Positions 7,642 through 15,575 of a stretch of DNA of 64,000 nt are shown here, piece by piece. The stretch spans positions 1 to 64,000 of the forward strand of contig CAVJIN010000001.1 in assembly GCA_963649615.1 (NCBI GenBank), given 5' to 3'. The DNA is from UBA9732 sp963649615. GTDB taxonomy: Bacteria > Spirochaetota > Spirochaetia > Sphaerochaetales > Sphaerochaetaceae. Under the pieces are notes generated by a model. That model ran no database searches and was not told the DNA's origin. It was given only the letters and a program-made list of their open reading frames with translations. Both the position numbers and the translations under genes were made by a program. Every line of letters begins with the position of its first letter. Position 1 is the first letter of the stretch.

Positions 7642-9438
7642 TCACTCCGTGAACTCAATATGAGATTTCAGCATCTTCTCGTGAAGATTTTGAATAATCT
7701 TAGGCGGTTCCACCTTTGGGGCCCTAGGATCTAACAACCAAGTTTTTGCCCAATGGTGCTCATTAATTTGGAACATAGGAGGCTCTTTTACCATATCAAT
7801 AGCCATAGCATACTGGCTTCTAGGCGCAAAAGCGTCTCCCACAATCTTATTATACAAAGATGGAGGAGTGCCAGGAATTGAGAAGAGCTCGTCACCTTTT
7901 TCCGCTAGCTGAGTAAGAGAACTAAGAAGAGCCCAAGTATATGGGTGTCTTGGCTCATAGAAGATATCTTCTACTGTACCAATCTCAACAATCTGTCCAC
8001 CATACAAAACCGCAACACGCTCAGCAACGTTAGCAACAACGCCAAGGTCGTGAGTGATATAAACAGTTGTAAAACCAAGCTGATGCTGAAGATCCTTGAT
8101 AAGTCTAATAATCTGGGCCTGAATAGTAACATCCAAAGCCGTGGTAGGCTCATCACAAATAAGAATTTTTGGCTGACAAGAAAGCGCAATTGCAATAACA
8201 ATACGCTGTCTCATACCACCAGAATATTGGAAAGGATAATCGTTAAAACGTTTTTCTGGCTCAGGAATACCAACTTTAGACATAATATCCAAGGTTCTCT
8301 TTTTTGCCTCTTCCTGTGAACACTTTTGGTGCTTGAGAATAACTGTCATTATCTGCTTACCAATTGTGACAACAGGGTTAAGAGAAGTCATAGGATCTTG
8401 GAAAACGGTAGCTATCTTACACCCTCTAATCTGTTGCCAGTCTTTGGTGTACTTAACCTTTGCACAGTCAATAATTGCATAGCCTTCAACAAGACCTTTT
8501 TCTTCATCAAGGTTTCTGAATTCAACTCTAAAATTGCAGGTCTCAAAAATCTTATTTCTTTCTCTACTATTATTTAAGTCAACACCAGAGCACATGGCAA
8601 GTCTGAAAGCCTTATCAAGCTTTCTCATGAATTTTAACTGGGTAAATTTAGGGTATCGGGCTATAGAAAGAAGAATCTCATAAGCCAGAATTCTATTTCT
8701 GTCCAGTGTGGCCTGTGAAAGCCCAAAAGGATTGGCAGGGTCATCTAACTGGGCAAGCTTAGTCTCGCGTAAAGATGCCAAGTCCTCAAGAATCTTTTTA
8801 TTACTTGCAACCTTAGCACTATCTGCCATGTAATCCTGACTTCTCTTCTTAATTAAGTCCAAACGCTCCTTGGAAATAGCCTTCTTTTGCTCTGTCCAAT
8901 TTGCAATCTTTGCCTTAATTTCTTGAATCTGTGCTGCATCATTAGCATCTTTGCGGTCCAAAGCCAACATGTAGTTGGTTCTGTCCACAATATCGTCATC
9001 TAGATCCTTAAGGCGCTTGGCAAAATCAATCTCCTCCTGTGGAGTAAGAGATTTCTCGTGCCTAATTTCTTCCTTCTTCTGCTCAATGGCCACAAATTCC
9101 TTTGCACCCCGCTCCAAAGGCGAATACTTATTCAGCATTTCATACGCCCTCTTGAGGGTCTTTTTGTTTTGATCATTCAACGGAGCAACAGTCTTGGAGA
9201 GGTCGTCATCAGAGAAGATGATACTTCCATTACTAATAAAGCCATTTGAATCCAGCATGCCGGCGAACGTCTTGGTCAAGACAGACTTGCCAGAACCGCT
9301 TTCACCTACAATGGCAATAGCTTCATTTTCATAAATATCCAACGATACATGTCTTATGGCAGAAAGAATTCTACCTCTGACATTAAATTTCACATCTACG
9401 TCTCTAAGGGACAACAGAACTTTTTTATCGTTTTCCAT
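7642..9438 (-). CDS. oppD: Oligopeptide ABC transporter ATPase OppD (AmiE type) with a large insertion
   Basis: 598 residues, against about 355 for AmiE-type proteins. Residues 1-82 carry the normal N-terminus and Walker A GESGSGKS (45-52). About 250 extra residues (roughly 83-331, DNA about 8446-9192) follow, rich in Lys/Glu/Gln with coiled-coil character in their first half. The canonical protein then resumes at KDWQQIRG with Q-loop FQDPMTSLNPV, signature YSGGMRQRIVIA, Walker B LICDEPTTALD and a C-terminal HWAKTWLLD segment. The ATPase core looks intact. Start at MENDKKVL is set by GGAGG seven bases upstream; the longer frame reads through oppC. See findings. Confidence 0.92.
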   Translation of the reverse strand: MENDKKVLLSLRDVDVKFNVRGRILSAIRHVSLDIYENEAIAIVGESGSGKSVLTKTFAGMLDSNGFISNGSIIFSDDDLSKTVAPLNDQNKKTLKRAYEMLNKYSPLERGAKEFVAIEQKKEEIRHEKSLTPQEEIDFAKRLKDLDDDIVDRTNYMLALDRKDANDAAQIQEIKAKIANWTEQKKAISKERLDLIKKRSQDYMADSAKVASNKKILEDLASLRETKLAQLDDPANPFGLSQATLDRNRILAYEILLSIARYPKFTQLKFMRKLDKAFRLAMCSGVDLNNSRERNKIFETCNFRVEFRNLDEEKGLVEGYAIIDCAKVKYTKDWQQIRGCKIATVFQDPMTSLNPVVTIGKQIMTVILKHQKCSQEEAKKRTLDIMSKVGIPEPEKRFNDYPFQYSGGMRQRIVIAIALSCQPKILICDEPTTALDVTIQAQIIRLIKDLQHQLGFTTVYITHDLGVVANVAERVAVLYGGQIVEIGTVEDIFYEPRHPYTWALLSSLTQLAEKGDELFSIPGTPPSLYNKIVGDAFAPRSQYAMAIDMVKEPPMFQINEHHWAKTWLLDPRAPKVEPPKIIQNLHEKMLKSHIEFTE

Positions 9439-9449
9439 GTTCTGCCTCC

Positions 9450-10412
9450 TTACATGTGTGTCCTTGGGTCCGATGCATCTGCCAAATTCTGACCCAGAAC
9501 ATAAAGAATAATAGTAACCATGGCTGCTATTGCAACCGGTGCCCAGAATTCCCACGGATAAATCAAGAACGCCGTTTGCGCTTCCTGTATCATTCTACCC
9601 AAAGATGGCACACTAGCAGAAAGTCCAACACCAATAAAGGAAAGGAACACTTCCATTGAAATATAGGAAGGAAGCTCAGTAGCCAAAAGCGTAACAATAA
9701 CAGATGTCATAAACGGCAAAATATTCTTAGAAACTATACGCGTAATAGGTGTCCCAAGACATCTGGACGCCAGCGAGTACTCACGGTCTCTAATAATCAT
9801 AACTTGAGTCCTGAAGAAGTACGCAATACTCATCCACCCCGTAATGGTCAACGCGAACACAAAACTCCAGAATCCAGAACCTATGATATACACCAATACC
9901 GATATCATTAAGATGTATGGCACATTTGCAATAATGTTATAGATAACCAACATCACATGGTCAAAGCTCTTTGAGTAGCCCCAAACAGCACCCATAAGAA
10001 TACCAACAGTCATATTAATTGCAGCACAAATGACCGCCAAAAGAATACTTGTTCTTGCAGAAGCCCAAATGCCGTAGAAAATGGAGTTGCCAAGACCACC
10101 TGAGCCTAAGCACCACTTAAAAGAGAAGCCCCCAGTTAAAGCCATAGCCTCAGAAGGACTCTTGTGGAACATAACAGCATTGGTAACATTCTCATTAGGA
10201 TCATACTTACAGAAAATTGGGATTACAAACGAGCAAATAAGAAGAGTTGCAAACAAAGCAAGCAAAACCCAGTTAGTTTTTCTTCTAAAGAAAACCCTAA
10301 AAACCGATTTCCAGTAAGAATATCTTGGAGCAATAATTTTTTCCGATTCAATTGCATCGTGGTCAATGAAGGTAAACAAGTCATCTTCATTAGTAATCTT
10401 TACTTCTTCCAT
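9450..10412 (-). CDS. oppC: Oligopeptide ABC transporter permease OppC
   Basis: Inner-membrane permease of 320 residues with about six transmembrane segments and the binding-protein-dependent transport motif (EAA loop) around SRCLGTPITRIVSKNILPF, which docks on the ATPases. The N-terminal cytoplasmic stretch and OppC_N-like first helix are typical. It starts two bases after the oppB stop and runs into oppD with an 11-base gap, so the five transporter genes form one transcription unit. Length and layout match AmiD. Confidence 0.93.
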   Translation of the reverse strand: MEEVKITNEDDLFTFIDHDAIESEKIIAPRYSYWKSVFRVFFRRKTNWVLLALFATLLICSFVIPIFCKYDPNENVTNAVMFHKSPSEAMALTGGFSFKWCLGSGGLGNSIFYGIWASARTSILLAVICAAINMTVGILMGAVWGYSKSFDHVMLVIYNIIANVPYILMISVLVYIIGSGFWSFVFALTITGWMSIAYFFRTQVMIIRDREYSLASRCLGTPITRIVSKNILPFMTSVIVTLLATELPSYISMEVFLSFIGVGLSASVPSLGRMIQEAQTAFLIYPWEFWAPVAIAAMVTIILYVLGQNLADASDPRTHM

Positions 10413-10414
10413 GA

Positions 10415-11992
10415 TTATCTACCTCCTTTTGTTTCAAATGAAATTCTCGGGTCATATTTTGCCATGAGCAGGTCTCCGGCAATCTGAGAAATAATAGAAA
10501 GCAAAGTATAGAACAACGTACAAGCAACAATAACTCCGTTATCGTGACCGTTAATTGCTGTTGTCAACAAATTACCAACACCAGGAACGGCATACACGCG
10601 TTCAGTAATAATTGCACCGGTCAAGCTTCCTAAAATGCTACCCGGAATACCATGAATAATAGGAATAATGGCATTTTTAGAAATATGCTTGGAGAAAATT
10701 TCTCCTTCTGAAAGACCCTCAGCTCTTGCAAACTTGACGTAGTCTGAATTCATTTGGTCAATCATGTAACGGCGCATCCATTTCATAAGACTTCCAATTG
10801 AAGGAAGAGCAAGAGAAATAGTAGGAAGAATGTAAGCTAAAGCCTGAACTTGAGCCGTTGCAAATTTATAAGGAAGATTGAATGCTCTAGTTCCAATAGC
10901 GGCAAAGAGGAAGATGTAAGCCAGCGAAGGAACGGACATGATGAAGATGATATACCACATACCAATCTTATCAACAATGGTATCTTTTTTACGTGCCATA
11001 AGAATTCCAAGGGGTAAACCCAAGAAATAGGCTATGATTGAAGCAATGATACCAATTACAAAAGAGTTCTCAATCATACTTAAACCACTACGTCTATAAG
11101 AAACAACTGTGTATTTATCAGTAAAGCGTTCTTTCTCGGCCTCTGTAAATTCTCCACTATTGTATGTGACAGAATGGAAGTCTGCTGCTGTTTCTTCATA
11201 CTGATCAGTTCCTATCAGAGCCGGATACTGCTGAAGTCTTGTAGCTAAATCTCCTTGAGGCTGAGTAATAACAGAGGAAATCTCCTGACCTCTATAACGA
11301 GTATAAGAAACACCAAGATTTATATGTAGCCAGTTTTGGTGTATAAACGGGAATCTTGAATCAAAATAAAGTAAGTATTTATGAGTTGTACCACTACCAA
11401 CAATAGCAAAAAGCCCACTGTACGGATCCTTCTCAAAGCGAACATAGCGCTCAGTAAGACTCTCATCCTTAACATCTTTTGTAGTTTCAACAGAAAATAG
11501 ACCTTTGATGTAATCCATGAGCCTATAAATCATAGCCCTATTTCTTACCGCCAAAAGATAACCTGTTCCGCCTGGTTTAAGTTGCCCTTTAGTTCTTCCA
11601 GAAGAATAAGTAATAGGCTCAAGTCTAATAATTTCGTATCCTTGACTTTTGTATTCTGCAATGAATTTTTGAACTGCTTCACTAGAAAGATAGGTATCCC
11701 CTGTCTCTCTTTGAATCATTTTTGTCTCTGAAGTAACAAAAGTTGGGTCTGTTGCCCCATATTCTTGAGACAAATAATTTGTGTAGTTTACAAACTCAAC
11801 ATACCCATATCTTTGATATTGAGTGTATTCGTAAACAGCCCTATCGTTGTTACTTCGCTTGTTCCATACGTCATCCTGTTGGAAAATTACGCTTCTATCC
11901 GTTAATGAAAAGATTAGTAGCATAACAGTCCATATGACAACCAGCAACGAAAAAAGCGAAAACAGAATACGCCTTAATAGATACTTCCTCAT
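10415..11992 (-). CDS. oppB: Oligopeptide ABC transporter permease OppB (AmiC type, large external domain)
   Basis: 525 residues, about 200 more than a standard OppB. Transmembrane helix 1 (about 9-30) is followed by a long extracytoplasmic region to about residue 305, then five helices and the EAA loop (FARAEGLSEGEIFSKHISKN). The external region includes FEKDPYSGLFAIVGSG and FDSRFPFIHQNW, blocks I recognise from pneumococcal AmiC (about 498 residues). The extra domain is therefore a feature of the Ami subfamily rather than a private invention. The gene follows oppA after a 162-base gap holding a strong hairpin. Confidence 0.92.
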   Translation of the reverse strand: MRKYLLRRILFSLFSLLVVIWTVMLLIFSLTDRSVIFQQDDVWNKRSNNDRAVYEYTQYQRYGYVEFVNYTNYLSQEYGATDPTFVTSETKMIQRETGDTYLSSEAVQKFIAEYKSQGYEIIRLEPITYSSGRTKGQLKPGGTGYLLAVRNRAMIYRLMDYIKGLFSVETTKDVKDESLTERYVRFEKDPYSGLFAIVGSGTTHKYLLYFDSRFPFIHQNWLHINLGVSYTRYRGQEISSVITQPQGDLATRLQQYPALIGTDQYEETAADFHSVTYNSGEFTEAEKERFTDKYTVVSYRRSGLSMIENSFVIGIIASIIAYFLGLPLGILMARKKDTIVDKIGMWYIIFIMSVPSLAYIFLFAAIGTRAFNLPYKFATAQVQALAYILPTISLALPSIGSLMKWMRRYMIDQMNSDYVKFARAEGLSEGEIFSKHISKNAIIPIIHGIPGSILGSLTGAIITERVYAVPGVGNLLTTAINGHDNGVIVACTLFYTLLSIISQIAGDLLMAKYDPRISFETKGGR

Positions 11993-12086
11993 AATCTACT
12001 CGTCCTTCTCTCCTTTGGACAATATCTTGCTTTATAAAGAATTACTTTATGAAGCCAAATATTATTCAAAAAGGCTCAAATAATAC

Positions 12087-12119
12087 CATGGGAGGACATC
12101 TATTCAATGCCCTCCCATG
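12087..12119 (-). promoter_or_regulatory. Strong intercistronic hairpin between oppA and oppB
   Basis: CATGGGAGG-A-CAT and ATG-C-CCTCCCATG form a 13-pair stem with a seven-base loop. As minus-strand RNA the one odd position is a G-U wobble, whereas on the plus strand it would be an A-C mismatch, so the structure fits transcription of the opp operon. No U-tract follows. A 3' stabiliser or partial attenuator that keeps the binding protein in excess over the permeases is the likely role, as seen in other binding-protein operons. Confidence 0.7.
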
Positions 12120-12154
12120 AAAAATGCAATTAATACATTAAATTGTTAATTGGT

Positions 12155-14329
12155 TTAGAACAGACCAATAACCTTTGTCATGTATCCAGCACCGTTTCCA
12201 AGGAAGGTGTCAAGATATGAACAAGGATCACCATAGTCTGGACCCCAACCTGAACCGTAGAACAAGTCAAAGTTTCCAGCTTCTCCGTTGGAAGCTCTGT
12301 AACCACAAGCATAGTAGTCAGCACTTGTTGTTGTCTCAACAAGGTTGATAACTACGTTCTCAGATCCAAGGCAATCTTCAATAACTTTCTTAACTGCCTG
12401 AGCTTCTGCTGTGATTGTTGCACTTGGTGAGTAGTATACAACATCAATTGTAATTGGCCATTCAACAGAAGAACCAAGTTCTGCCTTTGCTGCAGCAAGA
12501 GCAGCCTTTGCACCAGATGGATCATACCAACCGTTTACACCGTCAGCAACTGTGATTCCAGCACCAAGTTGGTCACAATAGTACTGAACAAGTTCGCCAT
12601 ACAATGTTCCAGCTGCCCATGTCTTTCCATCAACTGTTACATCTTCTGAAAGCTGTACGAACTCTGGATGTGTATACATGTTTCTGAGGTTTGTAAGAGC
12701 AAGGTCAGCACCTCTTCTTGTTGCATTGACAGTTTCTTTGTCATAAGCCTTCAAGACAGCCTTTCTGAAATTCTTGTTGAGAAGAGCTGTGTGAGTGTCA
12801 ATCTTCTGTTCCTCTGTCTTTGGAGATGTTGCTGCGCCACTTGCCAATGCAAATGTACCTCTGTTGAGGTTAAGTCCACCAAAGAAAGATGTGGAAGTTG
12901 TATCTGAAATGTAGTGATACTTATCAAAGTTTCCGTCAGCCTTTGCAAGAGCAAGGGTTCCGTTTCCTTCACCAAGACCCATACCTGCATAAACGCCATC
13001 ACAGACATCTTTGTAAAGCTGAGTTGGGTTTTCACCGGCATCATAAATCCATGTAATAGAATCAAGAACTACGCTCTCTGGATCATAGTAGTTAGGATTT
13101 CTAACAACCTTAATGATAGAAGAGTCGTTGAGCTGCTGAAGAAGGAATGCACCACAGTAGACCTGTGAAGAAACATCTGTTGCCTTTCCGTATGTGTATG
13201 TATTTACATCATTGAAAGCTGCTGCATATTCGCTAATTCCGTAAACACCACCACGTGAGAGATAGAAGCTCTCGCAAATTGGCACAAAGCAACTATAGGT
13301 AAGCATTGTAATGAAGTAGCTTGTTGGCTGTTCAAGTGTAATCTGAAGAGTATACTTATCAACTGCCTTATAACCTACATCATCCCATGAGCCGCCTGCA
13401 AGGTACTCTGAAACGCCAGAAATTACGCCTTCAACGAGCCATTCAAGACCTGCCTGAGCATCCAACATGTGATGGAAACCAGCTTCAAAGTCTTTTGCTG
13501 TAACTTCAGCATACTTGACACCTTCTGATGTTGACCACCAAGCACCTTCCCTGATGTTGAATGTGTAAACAATGCCATCATCAGATACAGACCAAGACTC
13601 AGCAAGAGCAGGAATCATCTGACCAAGGTTATTGTACTGTACAAGACCATCAACACAGTTTACAAGAATCTCTGTATCTGACTGTGTAGATGTGTTGAGA
13701 GTATCAAGAGTTACAGGAGCCGTGGAGAAGGTTGTTCTGTATTCTTTGTTAATTGAGTGTCCCTTTGATGTGAGATATCCAATAGGATCATACTCGCCTT
13801 CACCCTTAACAGCCTTGTCCCAAAGAGCAAGAAGTTCTTCTCTCTCTGCAGGAGTAAGGAATGTATCACCAGAAATGACTACGCCCTTCCATCTGTCATC
13901 ATCATTTCCCCACTGAACATAAGGAACTGTTCTTGGAGCAATTCTAGAGATGGTGTAGGCACCATTCTGTGTTGTGGTTGGGAGCATAACAGCAGAATCA
14001 AGGAGATAAGCCTCTGCCTGTGCATAGAGGACGAATCTTTCAGAATCTGTAGCAGCTGCCTTAGCTTCCACGCAGAGTTCTTCATACTGGCCAAGAATTG
14101 AGTAATAAATCTCTTCGTCATCACCACGTACATATGTTGATGGCTTTTCAACCTTTACCTCTTCTTTTGCAGTAGAAGTCTCTGTTTTAGCTGTCTCTGC
14201 TGAAGCAGTTGTTGTGGTAGTAGTAGTTGTTGTTGTAGTTGTTGCAGTCTCAGTTTTTGTTTCTTTCTTTCCGCAAGAAACACCAAGAACAATGAGAACA
14301 ACAAGCAGTACTATAGCTAGTTTTTTCAT
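12155..14329 (-). CDS. oppA: Peptide-binding lipoprotein OppA, apparently circularly permuted
   Basis: Extracytoplasmic substrate-binding protein (SBP_bac_5) of the peptide importer, 724 residues from MKKLAIVLL; that start has AGGAGG upstream and gives a clean lipoprotein signal ending LGVSC (Cys19). A linker with 12 consecutive Thr follows. Residues about 72-181 match the region normally at the C-terminus of AmiA-type proteins (LLDSAVMLPTTT, TISRIAPRTVP, LTPAEREELLALWDKA). The ordinary N-terminus (TLDTLNTSTQSD, LAESWSVSDDGIVYTF) starts only at about 195, and the chain stops just after GWGPDYGDPCSYLDTF, where normal family members continue for about 100 residues. Order is therefore C-part, N-part. 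It heads the operon behind a good sigma-70 promoter. Confidence 0.9.
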   Translation of the reverse strand: MKKLAIVLLVVLIVLGVSCGKKETKTETATTTTTTTTTTTTASAETAKTETSTAKEEVKVEKPSTYVRGDDEEIYYSILGQYEELCVEAKAAATDSERFVLYAQAEAYLLDSAVMLPTTTQNGAYTISRIAPRTVPYVQWGNDDDRWKGVVISGDTFLTPAEREELLALWDKAVKGEGEYDPIGYLTSKGHSINKEYRTTFSTAPVTLDTLNTSTQSDTEILVNCVDGLVQYNNLGQMIPALAESWSVSDDGIVYTFNIREGAWWSTSEGVKYAEVTAKDFEAGFHHMLDAQAGLEWLVEGVISGVSEYLAGGSWDDVGYKAVDKYTLQITLEQPTSYFITMLTYSCFVPICESFYLSRGGVYGISEYAAAFNDVNTYTYGKATDVSSQVYCGAFLLQQLNDSSIIKVVRNPNYYDPESVVLDSITWIYDAGENPTQLYKDVCDGVYAGMGLGEGNGTLALAKADGNFDKYHYISDTTSTSFFGGLNLNRGTFALASGAATSPKTEEQKIDTHTALLNKNFRKAVLKAYDKETVNATRRGADLALTNLRNMYTHPEFVQLSEDVTVDGKTWAAGTLYGELVQYYCDQLGAGITVADGVNGWYDPSGAKAALAAAKAELGSSVEWPITIDVVYYSPSATITAEAQAVKKVIEDCLGSENVVINLVETTTSADYYACGYRASNGEAGNFDLFYGSGWGPDYGDPCSYLDTFLGNGAGYMTKVIGLF

Positions 14330-14374
14330 GTTTTTTCCTCCTGGATTAGAATTTTCCCAAAAAGTATTTGTAAA

Positions 14375-14404
14375 AGTATACAAAAGTTATTCATTCTAAT
14401 GCAA
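14375..14404 (-). promoter_or_regulatory. Sigma-70-type promoter of the opp operon
   Basis: On the minus strand TTGCAT (-35) and TATACT (-10) are separated by 18 bases, followed by an approximately 40-base leader with AGGAGG before oppA. Inferred from consensus only. Confidence 0.6.
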
Positions 14405-14436
14405 GAAAAAAGAAACAAACGAGTTAAAATTTCGAG

Positions 14437-14453
14437 AAAAACTGCAAGTTTTT
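14437..14453 (-). terminator. Possible weak terminator after galE
   Basis: AAAAACT-TGC-AGTTTTT on the minus strand, about 20 bases past the galE stop and before the opp promoter region. The stem is A/T-rich with only one C-G pair flanking the loop, so termination strength is doubtful. Confidence 0.3.
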
Positions 14454-14473
14454 GTGAATATAATTACATACTT

Positions 14474-15496
14474 CTACATATTACTGGGATTAAAACCATT
14501 TGGATTATTCTTCTGCCACCTCCAAGAATCCTCGCACATTCTCTGAAGGTCATACTTTGTTTCAAACCCAAGAACAGCTTTTGCCTTAGCAGGATCAGCA
14601 TAGACAGTGGCCAAATCGCCTGCCCTTCTTTGCCCTATAACATAAGGAACTTTTTGCCCACTAGCGAGCTCAAAAGCATGAACAATATCAAGAACACTAG
14701 AGCCCTTTCCTGAACCAATATTAAAAATTTCACACCCCGTATTCTTGGCAGCAAAACCCAGTGCGTACAAATGAGCCCTGGCAAGGTCTACAACATGAAT
14801 ATAATCTCTAACTCCGGTTCCATCTGGAGTATCATAATCATCACCAAAAACAGTTAAATGGTCTCTCTTTCCAATAGCAACCTGAGTCACATAAGGCATT
14901 AGGTTATTAGGAATCCCTTGTGGATCTTCTCCCAAAAGCCCACTTTCATGAGCTCCAACTGGATTAAAATATCTAAGTAGAACTATTGAAAGCTCTGAAT
15001 CTGCCACACAAAAAGCCTTAAACATTTGCTCTGACATATACTTTGTCCAACCATACGGGTTTGTACAATCCCCTGTCTTTGAACTTTCAACTAGAGGCAT
15101 TTCATTGTCGCCAGAATAAACGGTAGCACTTGAGGAGAAAACAAGCCTTTTAACATTATGTTCATTCATAACTTCCACAAGTGTCATTGTGGCATCAAGA
15201 TTGTTCCTAAAATATTCTAAAGGCTTTCTAACGCTCTCTCCAACAGCTTTAAGCCCAGCAAAGTGGATAACCTCGTCAATGTCACACTCACTAAAGACTT
15301 TATCCAAGGCCTGTTTATCACATACATCTATATTATAGAAGAGAGGCCGTTTGCCAGTGATGATCTTAATCCTATCCAAGGACTCTTCATGGCTATTACA
15401 GAGATTGTCCACAACAACAACGTCATAACCTGCGTTAATTAATTCTACACATGTATGAGATCCAATAAAACCTGTACCGCCAGTTACCAAGACCAT
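14474..15496 (-). CDS. galE: UDP-glucose 4-epimerase
   Basis: Interconverts UDP-glucose and UDP-galactose with bound NAD. This 340-residue short-chain (extended SDR) protein begins with the Rossmann motif VTGGTGFIGSH and holds the active-site YGWTKYMSEQ (YxxxK), the SSSATVYSG serine region and the LRYFNPVGAHESG block. I placed the start at MVLVTGG because AAAGGGGTG lies upstream; a start ten codons earlier would include that ribosome site inside the coding region. It stands alone, convergent with nothing, between the opp promoter and a divergent esterase-like gene. Confidence 0.95.
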   Translation of the reverse strand: MVLVTGGTGFIGSHTCVELINAGYDVVVVDNLCNSHEESLDRIKIITGKRPLFYNIDVCDKQALDKVFSECDIDEVIHFAGLKAVGESVRKPLEYFRNNLDATMTLVEVMNEHNVKRLVFSSSATVYSGDNEMPLVESSKTGDCTNPYGWTKYMSEQMFKAFCVADSELSIVLLRYFNPVGAHESGLLGEDPQGIPNNLMPYVTQVAIGKRDHLTVFGDDYDTPDGTGVRDYIHVVDLARAHLYALGFAAKNTGCEIFNIGSGKGSSVLDIVHAFELASGQKVPYVIGQRRAGDLATVYADPAKAKAVLGFETKYDLQRMCEDSWRWQKNNPNGFNPSNM

Positions 15497-15563
15497 GTTT
15501 AACACCCCTTTATAGAAAACCCTCAAAAATATTCTTATTGAACCAAACTTAACGATATTATAT

Positions 15564-15569
15564 CATAAT
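15564..15569 (+). promoter_or_regulatory. -10 hexamer for a leaderless transcript
   Basis: CATAAT ends six bases before the ATG at 15576, so transcription is predicted to begin at the start codon. No ribosome site is present. See the leaderless-promoter finding. Confidence 0.45.
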
Positions 15570-15575
15570 TTACCT

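Noticed and set aside
8446..9192. OppD insertion as an intein
   Set aside because: No N-terminal Cys/Ser splice block, no TxxH block and no C-terminal His-Asn at the junction; the sequence is charged coiled coil.
10415..11992. OppB external domain as a novel fusion
   Set aside because: The extra region carries blocks recognised from pneumococcal AmiC, so it is a subfamily feature.
14206..14245. Trinucleotide repeat in oppA as a phase-variation tract
   Set aside because: The 12 Thr codons are mixed (ACA, ACT, ACC) and any slippage of whole triplets keeps the frame; it is best read as a flexible linker.
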